Source: CALMEE01 sp041748315 | GTDB taxonomy: Bacteria; Planctomycetota; Planctomycetia; Pirellulales; Pirellulaceae | Length of the DNA stretch: 20,253 bases | Assembly: GCA_041748315.1 (NCBI GenBank) | Contig: JBGTDM010000265.1 | Span: 1 to 20,253 of the forward strand | Reading direction: 5' to 3' | In this document: positions 7,174 to 16,900 of the stretch, piece after piece | How the letters are laid out: each line of letters starts with the position of its first letter | Position numbering within the stretch: the first letter of the stretch is position 1 | The notes under the pieces: model-generated | Seen by the model: the letters and a program-made list of their open reading frames with translations, nothing else | Told to the model about the DNA's origin: nothing | Database searches by the model: none | Made by a program: the position numbers and the translations under genes

Positions 7174-9996
7174 ATGATGACACCTCTTTCAAAACGACTC
7201 GAACCAGCCCAAGCCTCGCCCATCGTGTTTCGCTGGCTGGACCTCGACAATTCAACTGAAGAGCCAGAAGTCAGGATCGCGGGGAATAGTTTCTTAATCG
7301 CTAACGGCAAGATGGATCATTCAAAACGGGGGGTCGTTGAACGAACTTCGGCAGGAGTGATTTTGTATCGCAACGAATCCGAATTGCATCTGAACGGTGA
7401 ACAAGTCGACCAGGCCTGGCTCAAAGTTGGTGACATTCTGGAACTGGGCGGACGGTCGCTGCAACTTGTTTCACTTGGAGAAGTCTCACCTAAAAAGAAA
7501 TCTCATCGCCGAAGCATGACCCGTCACACTTCGCTCAAATTTCAGCTTATGAATGCGGTGCAAGCTCGATCCATTGCCCGAGACCGAATGAAAAAGGCAA
7601 TTACGACCATTCGTCAACAACGATCGAAGCAGGAGTCCCTGGAGGAGAAACTGGAGGTCATTTGCGCACATCAAACTTCGATCGAACGTCTTGACCAGAT
7701 CGTATGTGATTTGCAAGCCAAGATTGAATCGCTTGCAACAAAGTTGTCTTCAAGAAGCGAACCGCAACCCGTTTCCGAGGTCCTGCAAGTTCACGAAAAG
7801 ATTGTTCTCAGCGATGTTCCCTCCGATGAAGCGACTGACCAATCTCGATCGGCGGACTCAGCGACTGGTGATGAAAATTCTGGACCGAACGACACTCAAG
7901 CAAATGTGTCGACGCTAGACCATTGTTCCGCAACATCGCCGATTGAAGCATCCGATCGACCGCAGCAGGAACTTGTTCGGTTCCGACCCATTCATGCGTT
8001 TGACTGGGACTCCGAAGAGGAACCTGAAGCCGATGATACTTCGCCGATTGATCACGATAAACAAGTGTTCAAAAGCACGCCGTGCGAAGGGACGTTCAAA
8101 AGCGATACGACTCCTTTGGAAGCTGGAACTGAGGCCACGCCAAAACCATCAGAAATATTTGCGGTAGCGGTCATACCGATTCAGAAATGCGCCGCCACAA
8201 CCTGCGACCAGCAAGTTGCTCCTCCAAAAGACAAGCACGATACTAACATGGAATTATGCCACAAACTGTCGGCAGCTCTGGATTGGGCACGACAGATCGG
8301 AACAGCGCCCCTGGACTCGGGTTGCCCTTCTGAACTCAAGTCCTTAGTTGCGGAACCGACCCCCGTATTCGAAACACCAAACAGCAACCAGAGCGATCTC
8401 GACATTTCCACACTTTCAGAACCAAAATGCGCTGTCGACGCGCAATCGCCAAACATGGCACACGATTTCGGCTCGAATATCGATTCGAAAAATGCGACGC
8501 CGTTGAACATCGATGGGCTGAGAGATTTTATCCACAAGGAGATATCTCAAGCCCACACAAACCATATGACTGCCGACGAGCGGTTGTCGAGTGACAGCCC
8601 ACCGAACTCTAGCCCATCTGCTGGATATCCACAACATTTGAATGAGGGGGACGTTACACCCAATGACCATGGATTTGCGTCGATTCAACGAATTGAATTG
8701 GATTGCGACGTGAAGTCTGGAATTGCGAGCCCCGCACCTGCCGGTGAAATCGACGAATCATTGGCACTTGCCCAAAAGTGGATCGAGCAGTATGGATCCG
8801 AATCAACCGAGCCGTCATCGACGGCAGACCCACAGCCTGTATCCGTTTCAATTGATTCGGCAAACCCACGTCCTGAGGTATCGAACGAACCCCTCTCGTT
8901 CGACTTGCCCCAGACGTTCCACGACGAACCCCAGGAATTCGTTCAAGCGGAAGATGACGGTTCTTGCGTGTTTTCAGACAGATCGGGCGCAACGCCAGAA
9001 CTCGATCAATTCCAGAACGATGGAGCGGATGAACTGAATACTTATCGACAGGAATCGGTTGCCGATATTTTGGCGAAAATGAGAAGCACGGGGCAGCTTG
9101 ACCCTTTTGACACAGTCTCAGAAGACGTCAGCAATTCGGAAACATTTGAGCAGTACAACCCTGACAACTCAGCTCAAAACGAGGAGTCCGAGGTGAACGG
9201 TTTACCGACTGATCCGAGCGTCCAGGAGTACATGAGTCAGTTGCTAGATCGATTGAAATCGGGTTCAAGTAATCCTGAGAATTCAGCTACGATTCAAGAA
9301 GGTAAGCAAACGAAGTCAAAGAGCAGTGCTTCGCGTGGCCACTCACCGCGCGAACAACAACATGACTCTTTGGATCCACTCAAGTCTGATGAGTTCAAAC
9401 CAAGACAATCTGCTTCTGAACAGAGTGAGGTATTGGAAAACCTGCGTCAAGTTGCCAATCAATCGACTCGCTCCGCAGTTAACACCAGTATCAGAAAGAA
9501 AAACCTGGACTTGGCCCTGTATTATTTGGCGGGCGCTGGCGTCTCTTTGGGATTGGCGATCATCGTCATTTTTCAAGCGAAGTCTCTATTGGACCCAATG
9601 ATGCTTGGTGCATTCGCAGGCATCCTGGCGAGTGCATTTTGCTGCTACAAGTATTTGATAACTCGTGGCGTTATTTCAATCGCTGAGTTCGAATGGATCA
9701 AGCCGATAAGTACAACGCCACCTCAACAACACGACGAGGTTCAAACCGAAGCTCAAGCGGACTTGGTAGAAGCCCAGTTACCCCAAGTCGTGTTGGACAA
9801 TGTGACCTCATGCGATGAGCAAACTACAGGCGAGAACACGGAAGTCATGGAAACACTCATGCCGCAAACTTACGTGGAAATCGATCCAGCATTTCAACCG
9901 CTGAATTCAGCGGACGAACACACGCTCTCGCCGGAAGAAATCGTAAAAGCGGCAATGTTTACGACGAAATACGGGAAGCAAACGGACTGCGGTTGA
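7174..9996 (+). CDS. Large membrane-anchored protein with degenerate FHA-like domain, coiled coil and acidic disordered region
   Basis: A 940-residue protein of unknown function. Residues about 15-105 end like an FHA domain (LHLNGEQVDQAWLKVGDILELGG), but the phosphothreonine-binding G-R and S-x-x-H signatures are not obvious, so binding may be lost. Residues about 137-193 form a basic-to-mixed coiled coil (SLEEKLEVICAHQTSIERLD). Residues about 200-770 are Ser/Pro/Asp/Glu-rich and probably disordered, punctuated by short helix-like islands: ALDWARQIG near 370, SLALAQKWIEQYG near 529, SVADILAKM at 628, SVQEYMSQLLDRL at 682. Two membrane helices lie at about 777-800 and 809-830, followed by a roughly 110-residue tail ending near EEIVKAAMFTTKYGKQ. 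No signal peptide is seen, so the long N-terminal part probably faces the cytoplasm. AGG abuts the first of two adjacent ATGs, so 7177 is an equally good start. A scaffold or signalling role would be a guess. Confidence 0.8.
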   Translation: MMTPLSKRLEPAQASPIVFRWLDLDNSTEEPEVRIAGNSFLIANGKMDHSKRGVVERTSAGVILYRNESELHLNGEQVDQAWLKVGDILELGGRSLQLVSLGEVSPKKKSHRRSMTRHTSLKFQLMNAVQARSIARDRMKKAITTIRQQRSKQESLEEKLEVICAHQTSIERLDQIVCDLQAKIESLATKLSSRSEPQPVSEVLQVHEKIVLSDVPSDEATDQSRSADSATGDENSGPNDTQANVSTLDHCSATSPIEASDRPQQELVRFRPIHAFDWDSEEEPEADDTSPIDHDKQVFKSTPCEGTFKSDTTPLEAGTEATPKPSEIFAVAVIPIQKCAATTCDQQVAPPKDKHDTNMELCHKLSAALDWARQIGTAPLDSGCPSELKSLVAEPTPVFETPNSNQSDLDISTLSEPKCAVDAQSPNMAHDFGSNIDSKNATPLNIDGLRDFIHKEISQAHTNHMTADERLSSDSPPNSSPSAGYPQHLNEGDVTPNDHGFASIQRIELDCDVKSGIASPAPAGEIDESLALAQKWIEQYGSESTEPSSTADPQPVSVSIDSANPRPEVSNEPLSFDLPQTFHDEPQEFVQAEDDGSCVFSDRSGATPELDQFQNDGADELNTYRQESVADILAKMRSTGQLDPFDTVSEDVSNSETFEQYNPDNSAQNEESEVNGLPTDPSVQEYMSQLLDRLKSGSSNPENSATIQEGKQTKSKSSASRGHSPREQQHDSLDPLKSDEFKPRQSASEQSEVLENLRQVANQSTRSAVNTSIRKKNLDLALYYLAGAGVSLGLAIIVIFQAKSLLDPMMLGAFAGILASAFCCYKYLITRGVISIAEFEWIKPISTTPPQQHDEVQTEAQADLVEAQLPQVVLDNVTSCDEQTTGENTEVMETLMPQTYVEIDPAFQPLNSADEHTLSPEEIVKAAMFTTKYGKQTDCG

Positions 9997-10115
9997 TGAC
10001 ACCAGAACTGGCGTAAGACCGAGTACCGTCACGCCTCGATATCCTGCAACTCCAACATTGTTCAATCGATTGTTCTGGAAGCCAGGCCAGCGTGCGACGA
10101 GCCCAGCGCGAGGGA

Positions 10116-11126
10116 CTACGATTTCTCGTGAATGGTTGTCATGTCACGCAGTTGGTATCGCAAGCCAGATTGGTCGAGTTGTTCTAGGAGTGACCGGAAA
10201 GCAACACCGAAGCCATCCGCACCACTAAATCCACCGAATTGGCCGCCAGCCCTAAGGTGCGGTTCCAAATCGACAAAAAGCCCCGGCAGCCCGAGGTCTC
10301 GAATCCGATCAAAGACGGAGTCTCCATCGCGCGCCAAGTCGAGCAACACTTGATCATACGCCGAATCACCTGAACCAACCGGAACGAATCGCGCGAGTGC
10401 TGCCTCATTGACATAGCTTCCCACCTGTTGGGACTGATCTCTCGAATAATCCTTGATATGAATGCAGCCTAAACCCGGCTTCATCAACAGATATTGTTGG
10501 AAAACTTGTTGCGAATCAAATCCCTGCGTGACCAGATTTGCTCCATCGAAAATGAGCACCAATTTCGGATGGTTAACTCCCCGATAAATGTCAGCCAGTA
10601 TTTCAGCGGTGTGGCCCACAAGGTTAGCCTCGACCTCCAAACCGAGTATCAGGCCGTATTGATCGACCATCGTCGTCATTTCTCCGAGCTGATCGGTGGC
10701 TTGGGCAAGGCATCGTCTGGCGTCTGTGCCTTGAGGGTGATAAAAAGAAAACGCTCGAATCAGTTTCGTCTCCAGTTGACAAGCGATCTCGCAGGCGCGG
10801 CGAACATTATCTGACAAGTAACTCGACCAGGGGACGAACCGATTAGCCGAACCATCATCGGTATCCAGCAATTTTACCTTGCCAATCGGCGAGCCGAGTG
10901 ACGAAACGTGAACCCCATACTCAGCCATTTTGGACTTCACTAGAACAACTTCTGCATCTGTTAAGTCGACGGTGTTCTTGACGATTCCATTAATCGACAG
11001 GAACCGTATCGAGAAATATTGCATTCCCAATGCCGCGATGACCGACAACTGTTGATCCAGATCTTTGCCGACAGAAATCTCGTCAGCAAACCCGCTGATG
11101 ATCACGCTGGGAATATTGCTTTCCAT
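10116..11126 (-). CDS. Sugar phosphate isomerase/epimerase-like TIM-barrel protein
   Basis: A 336-residue protein of the xylose isomerase-like TIM-barrel superfamily (AP endonuclease family 2), whose members isomerise or epimerise sugars and inositol derivatives using a divalent metal. Likely metal-site residues are E166 (LEVEAN), D194 (IFDGAN), H223 (CIHIKD) and E288 (VDLEPH), matching the usual E-D-H-E order. There is no signal peptide, so it should be cytoplasmic. It starts 34 bases after the queF stop on the same strand and is probably co-transcribed, although no metabolic link to queuosine is known to me. The substrate cannot be named from sequence; these proteins are numerous and diverse in planctomycetes. 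Confidence 0.85.
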   Translation of the reverse strand: MESNIPSVIISGFADEISVGKDLDQQLSVIAALGMQYFSIRFLSINGIVKNTVDLTDAEVVLVKSKMAEYGVHVSSLGSPIGKVKLLDTDDGSANRFVPWSSYLSDNVRRACEIACQLETKLIRAFSFYHPQGTDARRCLAQATDQLGEMTTMVDQYGLILGLEVEANLVGHTAEILADIYRGVNHPKLVLIFDGANLVTQGFDSQQVFQQYLLMKPGLGCIHIKDYSRDQSQQVGSYVNEAALARFVPVGSGDSAYDQVLLDLARDGDSVFDRIRDLGLPGLFVDLEPHLRAGGQFGGFSGADGFGVAFRSLLEQLDQSGLRYQLRDMTTIHEKS

Positions 11127-11160
11127 GCTCGCATTTGTCCAAAAATTCGGCCGATCAAGG

Positions 11161-11517
11161 CTATTCAGGCTGTTCGTAGTCCACTAAAATTTCTGATGTC
11201 ATCCCTCCGCGCGCGTTGAACTGGGCCAACAGGCTGACGCTACGAGGTTGCAGAACGCTGACGAAGTCATCCAAAATAAAATTCGTTACGTGTTCATAAA
11301 AGATTCCCTCGTTACGAAACCGCTGCAGGTAGAGTTTTAAGCTCTTGAGCTCGACGCATTTCTGGTCCGGCACATAATCAAAAACCAAAGTTCCGAAATC
11401 GGGCTGTCCCGTTTTAGGGCAAAGCGATGTAAATTCCGGGTAGACAATTTGGATCGAATAATCCCGACCTGGGAACTGATTATCGAAGGTCTCTAACTCT
11501 TGTTTGAATTGTTGCAT
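11161..11517 (-). CDS. queF: NADPH-dependent 7-cyano-7-deazaguanine (preQ0) reductase, QueF type I
   Basis: Reduces the nitrile of preQ0 to the aminomethyl group of preQ1 in queuosine biosynthesis, in the cytoplasm. The 118-residue length fits the short unimodular form. The catalytic cysteine C33 sits in SLCPKTGQPDFG, with D40 as proton donor and E75 (FYEHVTN) for substrate binding. The spacings of 7 and 42 residues equal those of C55, D62 and E97 in the Bacillus subtilis enzyme. The QueF motif ELKSLKLY is at 56-63, and FNARGG near the end is also typical. The ATG at 11517 is preceded by AGGAG. It is divergent from queE and upstream of the TIM-barrel gene. Confidence 0.96.
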   Translation of the reverse strand: MQQFKQELETFDNQFPGRDYSIQIVYPEFTSLCPKTGQPDFGTLVFDYVPDQKCVELKSLKLYLQRFRNEGIFYEHVTNFILDDFVSVLQPRSVSLLAQFNARGGMTSEILVDYEQPE

Positions 11518-11528
11518 TTGACGTTTTT

Positions 11529-11533
11529 CTCCT
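11529..11533 (-). promoter_or_regulatory. Shine-Dalgarno sequence of queF
   Basis: On the minus strand AGGAG lies 11 bases before the queF ATG. It is one of the few recognisable Shine-Dalgarno sites in this window and supports the 11517 start; the spacing is slightly long. Confidence 0.55.
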
Positions 11534-11629
11534 GTTTTTGTTATTCATTCTGACAACAACCACCAGTTTTTGAAAGGACTGTTGGCAAGGGTCTTCGATG
11601 CCCCGTCCACCGTAGCCTAACAAACGTAT

Positions 11630-12469
11630 TTGACACTTTCGCACGACATCCCTACGTTCAGCCTCGAATCGCCGCCATTGTCGAGAATCCGAATTTCCGA
11701 AATTTATAAATCGCTTCAGGGCGAAGGGTTTTTAACAGGAACCACGAGCTGGTTTGTGCGAACTAGTGGTTGTAACCTGCGCTGTTGGTTTTGTGATACC
11801 CCATTCGCCTCATGGGATCCTGTTGGCGAATTGCTGACCCACGAGGAAATCGTCGAACAGCTTGATCACCTTCAGGCTCAGCATGTGGTGTTGACGGGTG
11901 GCGAGCCGCTTCTCCCCAATTCGATTGTCGATTTAACCCAGAAGTTTTCGAGACAAAATTTCCATATAACGATCGAGACGGCGGGTACGGTGTATCGACC
12001 AGTTTTTTGTGATTTGATATCGATCAGCCCCAAACTCGCCAGTTCCACGCCCTCAAGCTATCGTCGGCCGCTTCCATACTCGCAAACGCCAGTTGCGGTA
12101 ACCGGCTTACGCATCGACCCACATGGGTCAGCCGAAGCAATGATTCGTGGCCAGGATAAAGCTCACTCCTGGCAAGCGCGACACGATCATCAAAGACATC
12201 AACCCGACGTCATTCGCCAATGGGTTAAACAGTATTCGTATCAGATAAAGTTTGTCATCGACCAGCCCGCCGATTGCATCGAGGTCGAGCAATATTTGTT
12301 GGAATTCCCGGAAATTGCGCGGGATCGCGTTTTGCTAATGCCGCAAGGGATCGAGTTATCGGAGTTGGAAAAAAAAAGGAATTGGCTGGAGCCCTACTGC
12401 CAGCTTCACGGGTTGACGTTTTGCCCACGGAAACACATCGAATGGTACGGTAACAGGCGAGGGACATGA
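11630..12469 (+). CDS. queE: 7-carboxy-7-deazaguanine synthase (radical SAM), QueE
   Basis: Radical SAM enzyme that converts 6-carboxytetrahydropterin to 7-carboxy-7-deazaguanine, the step that builds the deazapurine core of queuosine. The iron-sulfur cluster cysteines are C48, C52 and C55 (SGCNLRCWFC). Other marks are EIYKSLQGEGFLTG at 24-37, GGEP at 90-93 for SAM binding, IETAGT, SPKLASS, and the C-terminal PRKHIEWYGNRRGT. At 279 residues it is somewhat longer than many QueE proteins, from an N-terminal stretch and a central insert around residues 145-190. The start is uncertain: TTG at 11630 follows an in-frame TAA at 11618, there is no ATG before the conserved region, and TTG at 11678 is a possible alternative. 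It is transcribed away from queF across a 112-base spacer, which should hold both promoters. Confidence 0.95.
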   Translation: MTLSHDIPTFSLESPPLSRIRISEIYKSLQGEGFLTGTTSWFVRTSGCNLRCWFCDTPFASWDPVGELLTHEEIVEQLDHLQAQHVVLTGGEPLLPNSIVDLTQKFSRQNFHITIETAGTVYRPVFCDLISISPKLASSTPSSYRRPLPYSQTPVAVTGLRIDPHGSAEAMIRGQDKAHSWQARHDHQRHQPDVIRQWVKQYSYQIKFVIDQPADCIEVEQYLLEFPEIARDRVLLMPQGIELSELEKKRNWLEPYCQLHGLTFCPRKHIEWYGNRRGT

Positions 12470-12549
12470 TTCCGTCTTCGTCGGATCGGACCCTCTTGAA
12501 GGAATTTTGAGGCGAAGCGGTCACGTTGTTCTGCAACGGACAACCGCTG

Positions 12550-13848
12550 TTACTTGGGTTCCAGTCGCAACATATACCTTTGGAAGAACTCTTTGTGCAA
12601 ATCGAGCATGTCGATTTCGCGCCCTTGGATAAATGCCTGTTCGATTTCCGTTGAGTATTCGACCGGGCTTCCAGTCGTAATCAACAACGTGGCATCTTTG
12701 CCGACCTGCAACGATCCGACTCGATCATCGATTCCCAGAAACTCAGCGGGATGAATGGTCAGGGACTTGATCGCTACGTCTTCGGGCAGGCCAAAGGCGA
12801 CTGCGGCGCCCGCTTCGAAAGGAGTTCGATTGACATACTGAGCCGTTGAACCGCCGGTAATCGCAAAACGCACACCTGCTTGATGCAACTTAGACGGCAG
12901 CGAGTAGACTTCATCATACGGTTGCCAGCCCAACGACGGCGAGTCTAATACGGAGGTCAGGATCAAAGGGATGTTTTTTTCAGCCAATTGTTCAGCGATC
13001 ATTCCGGCATTGGCTCCGCCGCGCAGCACCAAACGTAAATTTTCTTGCTCAGCAAAGCGAATCACATCCTGCATTTGCCGCAATTCGCCGGCGCTCACGA
13101 TGACAGGGACTTCGCGATCAAGCACGAGTTGCATGGATTCCCATCGCGCATCGGTATCGTGGTGGATTGCTTCATTGTCAGCCGCCGCCTGTTGCGCTGT
13201 TTGGTAGGCGCGAGCATCGGCAAACAGTTCGCGTAGACGCTTGATCGACTGATTGTAATTCGATTCATTGGAGGTTGCCGGCCAGTTGACAATGAGCGCC
13301 GCGCGGCCCTTCAAGGACATCTGCTCCCAAGTCCAGCCATCGAGATTCATCGCCGAGGCGTAACCCGAAACGAGTCCGCCAGCAGGTGAAGAGACCGAAA
13401 CCAGAACTCCCGCAGACCGGGCCACTCCAATGTGTCGGCTCGCAGGATGGAAGGCCACCTCGGCTCTTACGTTGGGGTTAAACGTCCCCTCTTCATTGGT
13501 GTCGGTGGCTTCTGCAATTCTGCTATTCTCAAACAATCCTAGATTGGTAAATGCGTCGATCAGCCCCGGGTAAATATGCTTGCCCGTCATATCGATGACT
13601 TTCGAGTTGGCGGGAACTTCCACGTCGCTTCCAATCGCTTTGATGACCCCCCCCTCGAACACGATTGTCCCGTTCTCGATCGCCTCGCTCGTCACCGGAT
13701 GAATCATTCCCCCGACAAGTGCGATCGTCCCCTGTTGAGACTGAGCGGGAAACTGAGCAAGGAGTTCTTGAGCCGGCAAAAGGCCAATCATTGCGACGCC
13801 ATAACCGCAGAACCGAAGGAACAACGAACTACAAACTGAATTGTACAT
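12550..13848 (-). CDS. Exported amidohydrolase-superfamily protein with substituted metal-binding motif
   Basis: A 432-residue protein related to imidazolonepropionase-like amidohydrolases. It has an N-terminal signal-like segment (hydrophobic residues about 8-31, ending ELLAQ), then the composite beta-sandwich start (GGMIHPVTSEAIENGTIVFEGG) and the TIM-barrel entry PGLIDAF. In active members the last motif reads HxH; here F100 and N102 replace both histidines, so this metal site is probably not formed. The C-terminal LTIHPAEFLGIDDRVGSLQVGKDA block is typical of the superfamily. It begins 61 bases after the stop of the upstream double-amidohydrolase gene on the same strand, suggesting an operon. 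It may be a catalytically inert partner or have another active site. The 80 bases to queE contain no clear terminator. Confidence 0.85.
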   Translation of the reverse strand: MYNSVCSSLFLRFCGYGVAMIGLLPAQELLAQFPAQSQQGTIALVGGMIHPVTSEAIENGTIVFEGGVIKAIGSDVEVPANSKVIDMTGKHIYPGLIDAFTNLGLFENSRIAEATDTNEEGTFNPNVRAEVAFHPASRHIGVARSAGVLVSVSSPAGGLVSGYASAMNLDGWTWEQMSLKGRAALIVNWPATSNESNYNQSIKRLRELFADARAYQTAQQAAADNEAIHHDTDARWESMQLVLDREVPVIVSAGELRQMQDVIRFAEQENLRLVLRGGANAGMIAEQLAEKNIPLILTSVLDSPSLGWQPYDEVYSLPSKLHQAGVRFAITGGSTAQYVNRTPFEAGAAVAFGLPEDVAIKSLTIHPAEFLGIDDRVGSLQVGKDATLLITTGSPVEYSTEIEQAFIQGREIDMLDLHKEFFQRYMLRLEPK

Positions 13849-13909
13849 GGTTACAAACCTTAATCAGGTTACTCGTGAAATATCAACTTTTACCGCCGCG
13901 TTTTTGGCA

Positions 13910-16900
13910 TCAATTGTTCAGTAATTCCTGAATCAATTTGGCCCGTTCGCTGACAACCTGCTTGCGCAGCTCGCGATCTTCATCTAGGTCAAAGTATCTC
14001 GTACCATCGATCCAAGTCTGCTGAGCTCGGGTACGAGTCGACAGCGGATGCCCAGACCAAATCACGAAATCCGCGTCTTTACCAGGTTCCAGCGAGCCAA
14101 TTTGATCGTTCACGCCCAAGACCGTCGCTGTGTTTATCGTGACAAGCGCCAGCGCCTGTTCCTCGGTCAAGCCAGTGCGAAGCAATTTGGCCGCTTCCCA
14201 GTTCATTCGCGACGCTATCTGACTATTATCCGAGTGGAGTGAAGTGACAACACCTGCCTCGGTCAACAGGCGGGCATTGTACGTGGTGGCGTTGAACGAC
14301 TCGATTTTAAACGAGGACCAATCACTCCACACGACGGCACCTGCCCCATGCGCCTTGAGTTCCGGTGCGACTCGATATGCCTCAACCCCATGATGAAACA
14401 CGTCAATTTTGGCGCCGAATTCCTCGGCTAGACGAATCAACATCAGGATCTCATCCTGGCGATAGCTGTGCGTTTGAATCAAGATGTCACCACGAACAAT
14501 GTCAACGAGCGCCTCCAATCGCAAATTGCGCCGAGGTGGAATTCCCTGTTTGGTCTCCTTCCATTCGTCATGGAGGCGCTGATACTCCAAAGCGGCTTGG
14601 AAGTTGTCGCGGATGATCTGTTCAACTCCCATACGACTGCTGGGATAACGCCCCTCACGACGAATGACATTTTCCCCCAATGCGAATTTTACCGTTCGCG
14701 GCGCATTTGCTATTTTCAAGTCCTCAGGGAGCAGGCCCCAACGGAGTTTCAATGTTTGATTTTGCCCGCCGATCGGATTTGCCGAACCATGCATCACATG
14801 GGCCGCTGTCAAACCTCCTGCGAGTTGCCGATAGGTCCAAATCGTGTTGATGTCCAGCACATCACCGATTCGAACTTCTGGGACAATCGCATGGCCGGTC
14901 TCGTTAACGCCCCCTAAAATCCCCGAGTGCAAATGGGCGTCGATCAACCCAGGTGTGATATGCAAGCCCGTCGCATCAATAATTGTCACGGATCCAGCAG
15001 GTGGGGCCAAGCTCGAACCGACTTCGATCACTTTTCCACGGTGCACCAGCAAATCAGCGTTTTCCAGCTTGCCAAGAGGTCCCATCGTCCAAATCGTGGC
15101 GTTGCGCACCAACAGATGCTCGACTTGAACCGGCGGAGTCGTCCGTCCAAAATCATTGAACGGTCGAACCTCAGACCCGCGGACATCGCTACCGCTAACC
15201 CCAGTCCGCGCTCCACCCGGCCATTCGCCGATCGAAGGGGTCGCGTTGGAATTTTCCGAAAGACCAATTTCGAAAGCAGACTCGGCGCCAGTCGGAGTCA
15301 TCGCCCTTGGGCCAACCTCAATGTCACCACTCGTCATCGCGTCGTGACCCAAATAATCCGGGCTGTCGGGGCGTCGCCGCCGCCGCGGTGGCTCGTCCGA
15401 GTCACCTTCGCTGACCTCCCCATCAGCGGCTTCAGTTTCTGGATCGGAGTCTTCCTCGTCTTCGTCGGCTGACTCCTCGGGAGCATCTTTTAGTCGCTTG
15501 GCTTTCCAGTTGATGTGCCGACCGTCCGGAAGCTCACCCCACCCGAACATTTCGTCGTGTGAAACAGATGCAGACATTCGCAGCTTGCCGGGAAGCTCCA
15601 TCGAGTCTCCCTTAAGTGTAAATCTCAGACGCCCCGCTTCATTAAGGAAATTAATCGATTCCAGAGACTCGGTTTTCCACGTACCAGTGAGTCGGCCAGA
15701 GCGGCGTCCAATCGTAAGTTTGCCGTCAAGTTGCGGCTCGCCTGACGATTCCACGTCCCATTCTCCTCGAGGGTCCAACGGTACTGGCGCACTGATTTCG
15801 AATCGGTTTCCATCCACCCAAACGTCGTAAATACGACCACGTCCCTCAAAAAGCTTGCCTTCGACAACGACTAAATTCGCGACTTTGCCAGCCTCTACCG
15901 AGCCATGAGTCGCATCGATTCCCAACAGTTTGGCTGGTCGAGTTGTCAAAGCCGCCAGCGCAACATCCGGGTCCAGTCCACGGGTAACCGCTTGCCGTAC
16001 ATTTCGCAACAAATTACTGGGGGAACCGTCCGAGGTGATCACGAACTCAATGCCCATTGCGGCCAGCTTTGCCGGGTTTTCAGGGGCGACTTGCCAATGA
16101 CGAAGCGCCGACAAGCTGACTTGCAGTGATTCTTCGGGGTGGCTAACGTTTGGTGAACTGGGGAAATTGACAGGGACGATCAACGGCAGTTCGATTTGGC
16201 CGACGACATCCAGGATGCGGTATTCATTGCCGCTTCCACGAATCCACGGCTTTAAAGAGAATTCTTCCGAGATACGCAGAGCACGTAATAACTCCAGTTC
16301 GTTTCGCGACTCGAACAGCAACGGTTGCTCGCCAGCGATGACCGCCTGCAATGCAGCGAGGGAATCGTTGCGCTCCGGTCGGGCTGATTGGTTTGGATTT
16401 CCCTCATAGATTTGGTGCGCCTCGCCATACCATTGTGCATCCAGAAGCACTTGCCGCATCAAGGCAATGGCGCCCATTCCCGAAGTGGGATAGGAGCCGC
16501 CCAACGCCCCGCTTCTTGAGAACGAGATCGATTGGACATTGCCCGAATTCAAAATCAAATCGCGTGGATTACCACTTGCCAAACTGACGACGGCCGTCTG
16601 GCCACGGAAGATTCCTAATCGCGGGATGACCATGGCAACCGTCACGCCCTGTGAGCGAAGCGCCTGGGACGCATTGTTGCTACCGCTGAATTCCTTGGAC
16701 ACCAACAACTCCGGGCGAACTTGTGGATTCCAATAGGCAGCACCTCCTCCTGAATTGGTCGTCGATTCTTCCAATCCAATATCTGCATGAGCATCTATCA
16801 AACCCGGATAGATCGATCGCCCCTCCAAATCCCAAACACGAGCGTCCGCCGGAATTTCGAGATTCACACCAACTCCTGCGATCAAGCCGTCACGAATGAT

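Noticed and set aside
11518..11629. Possible preQ1 riboswitch between queF and queE
   Set aside because: I looked on both strands for the short C-rich hairpin with an A-rich tail of preQ1-I and found no match by eye. A covariance-model search would settle it.
14468..14917. 149-codon plus-strand frame opposite the large amidohydrolase gene
   Set aside because: It lies entirely antisense to a well-supported coding region and has no family features.
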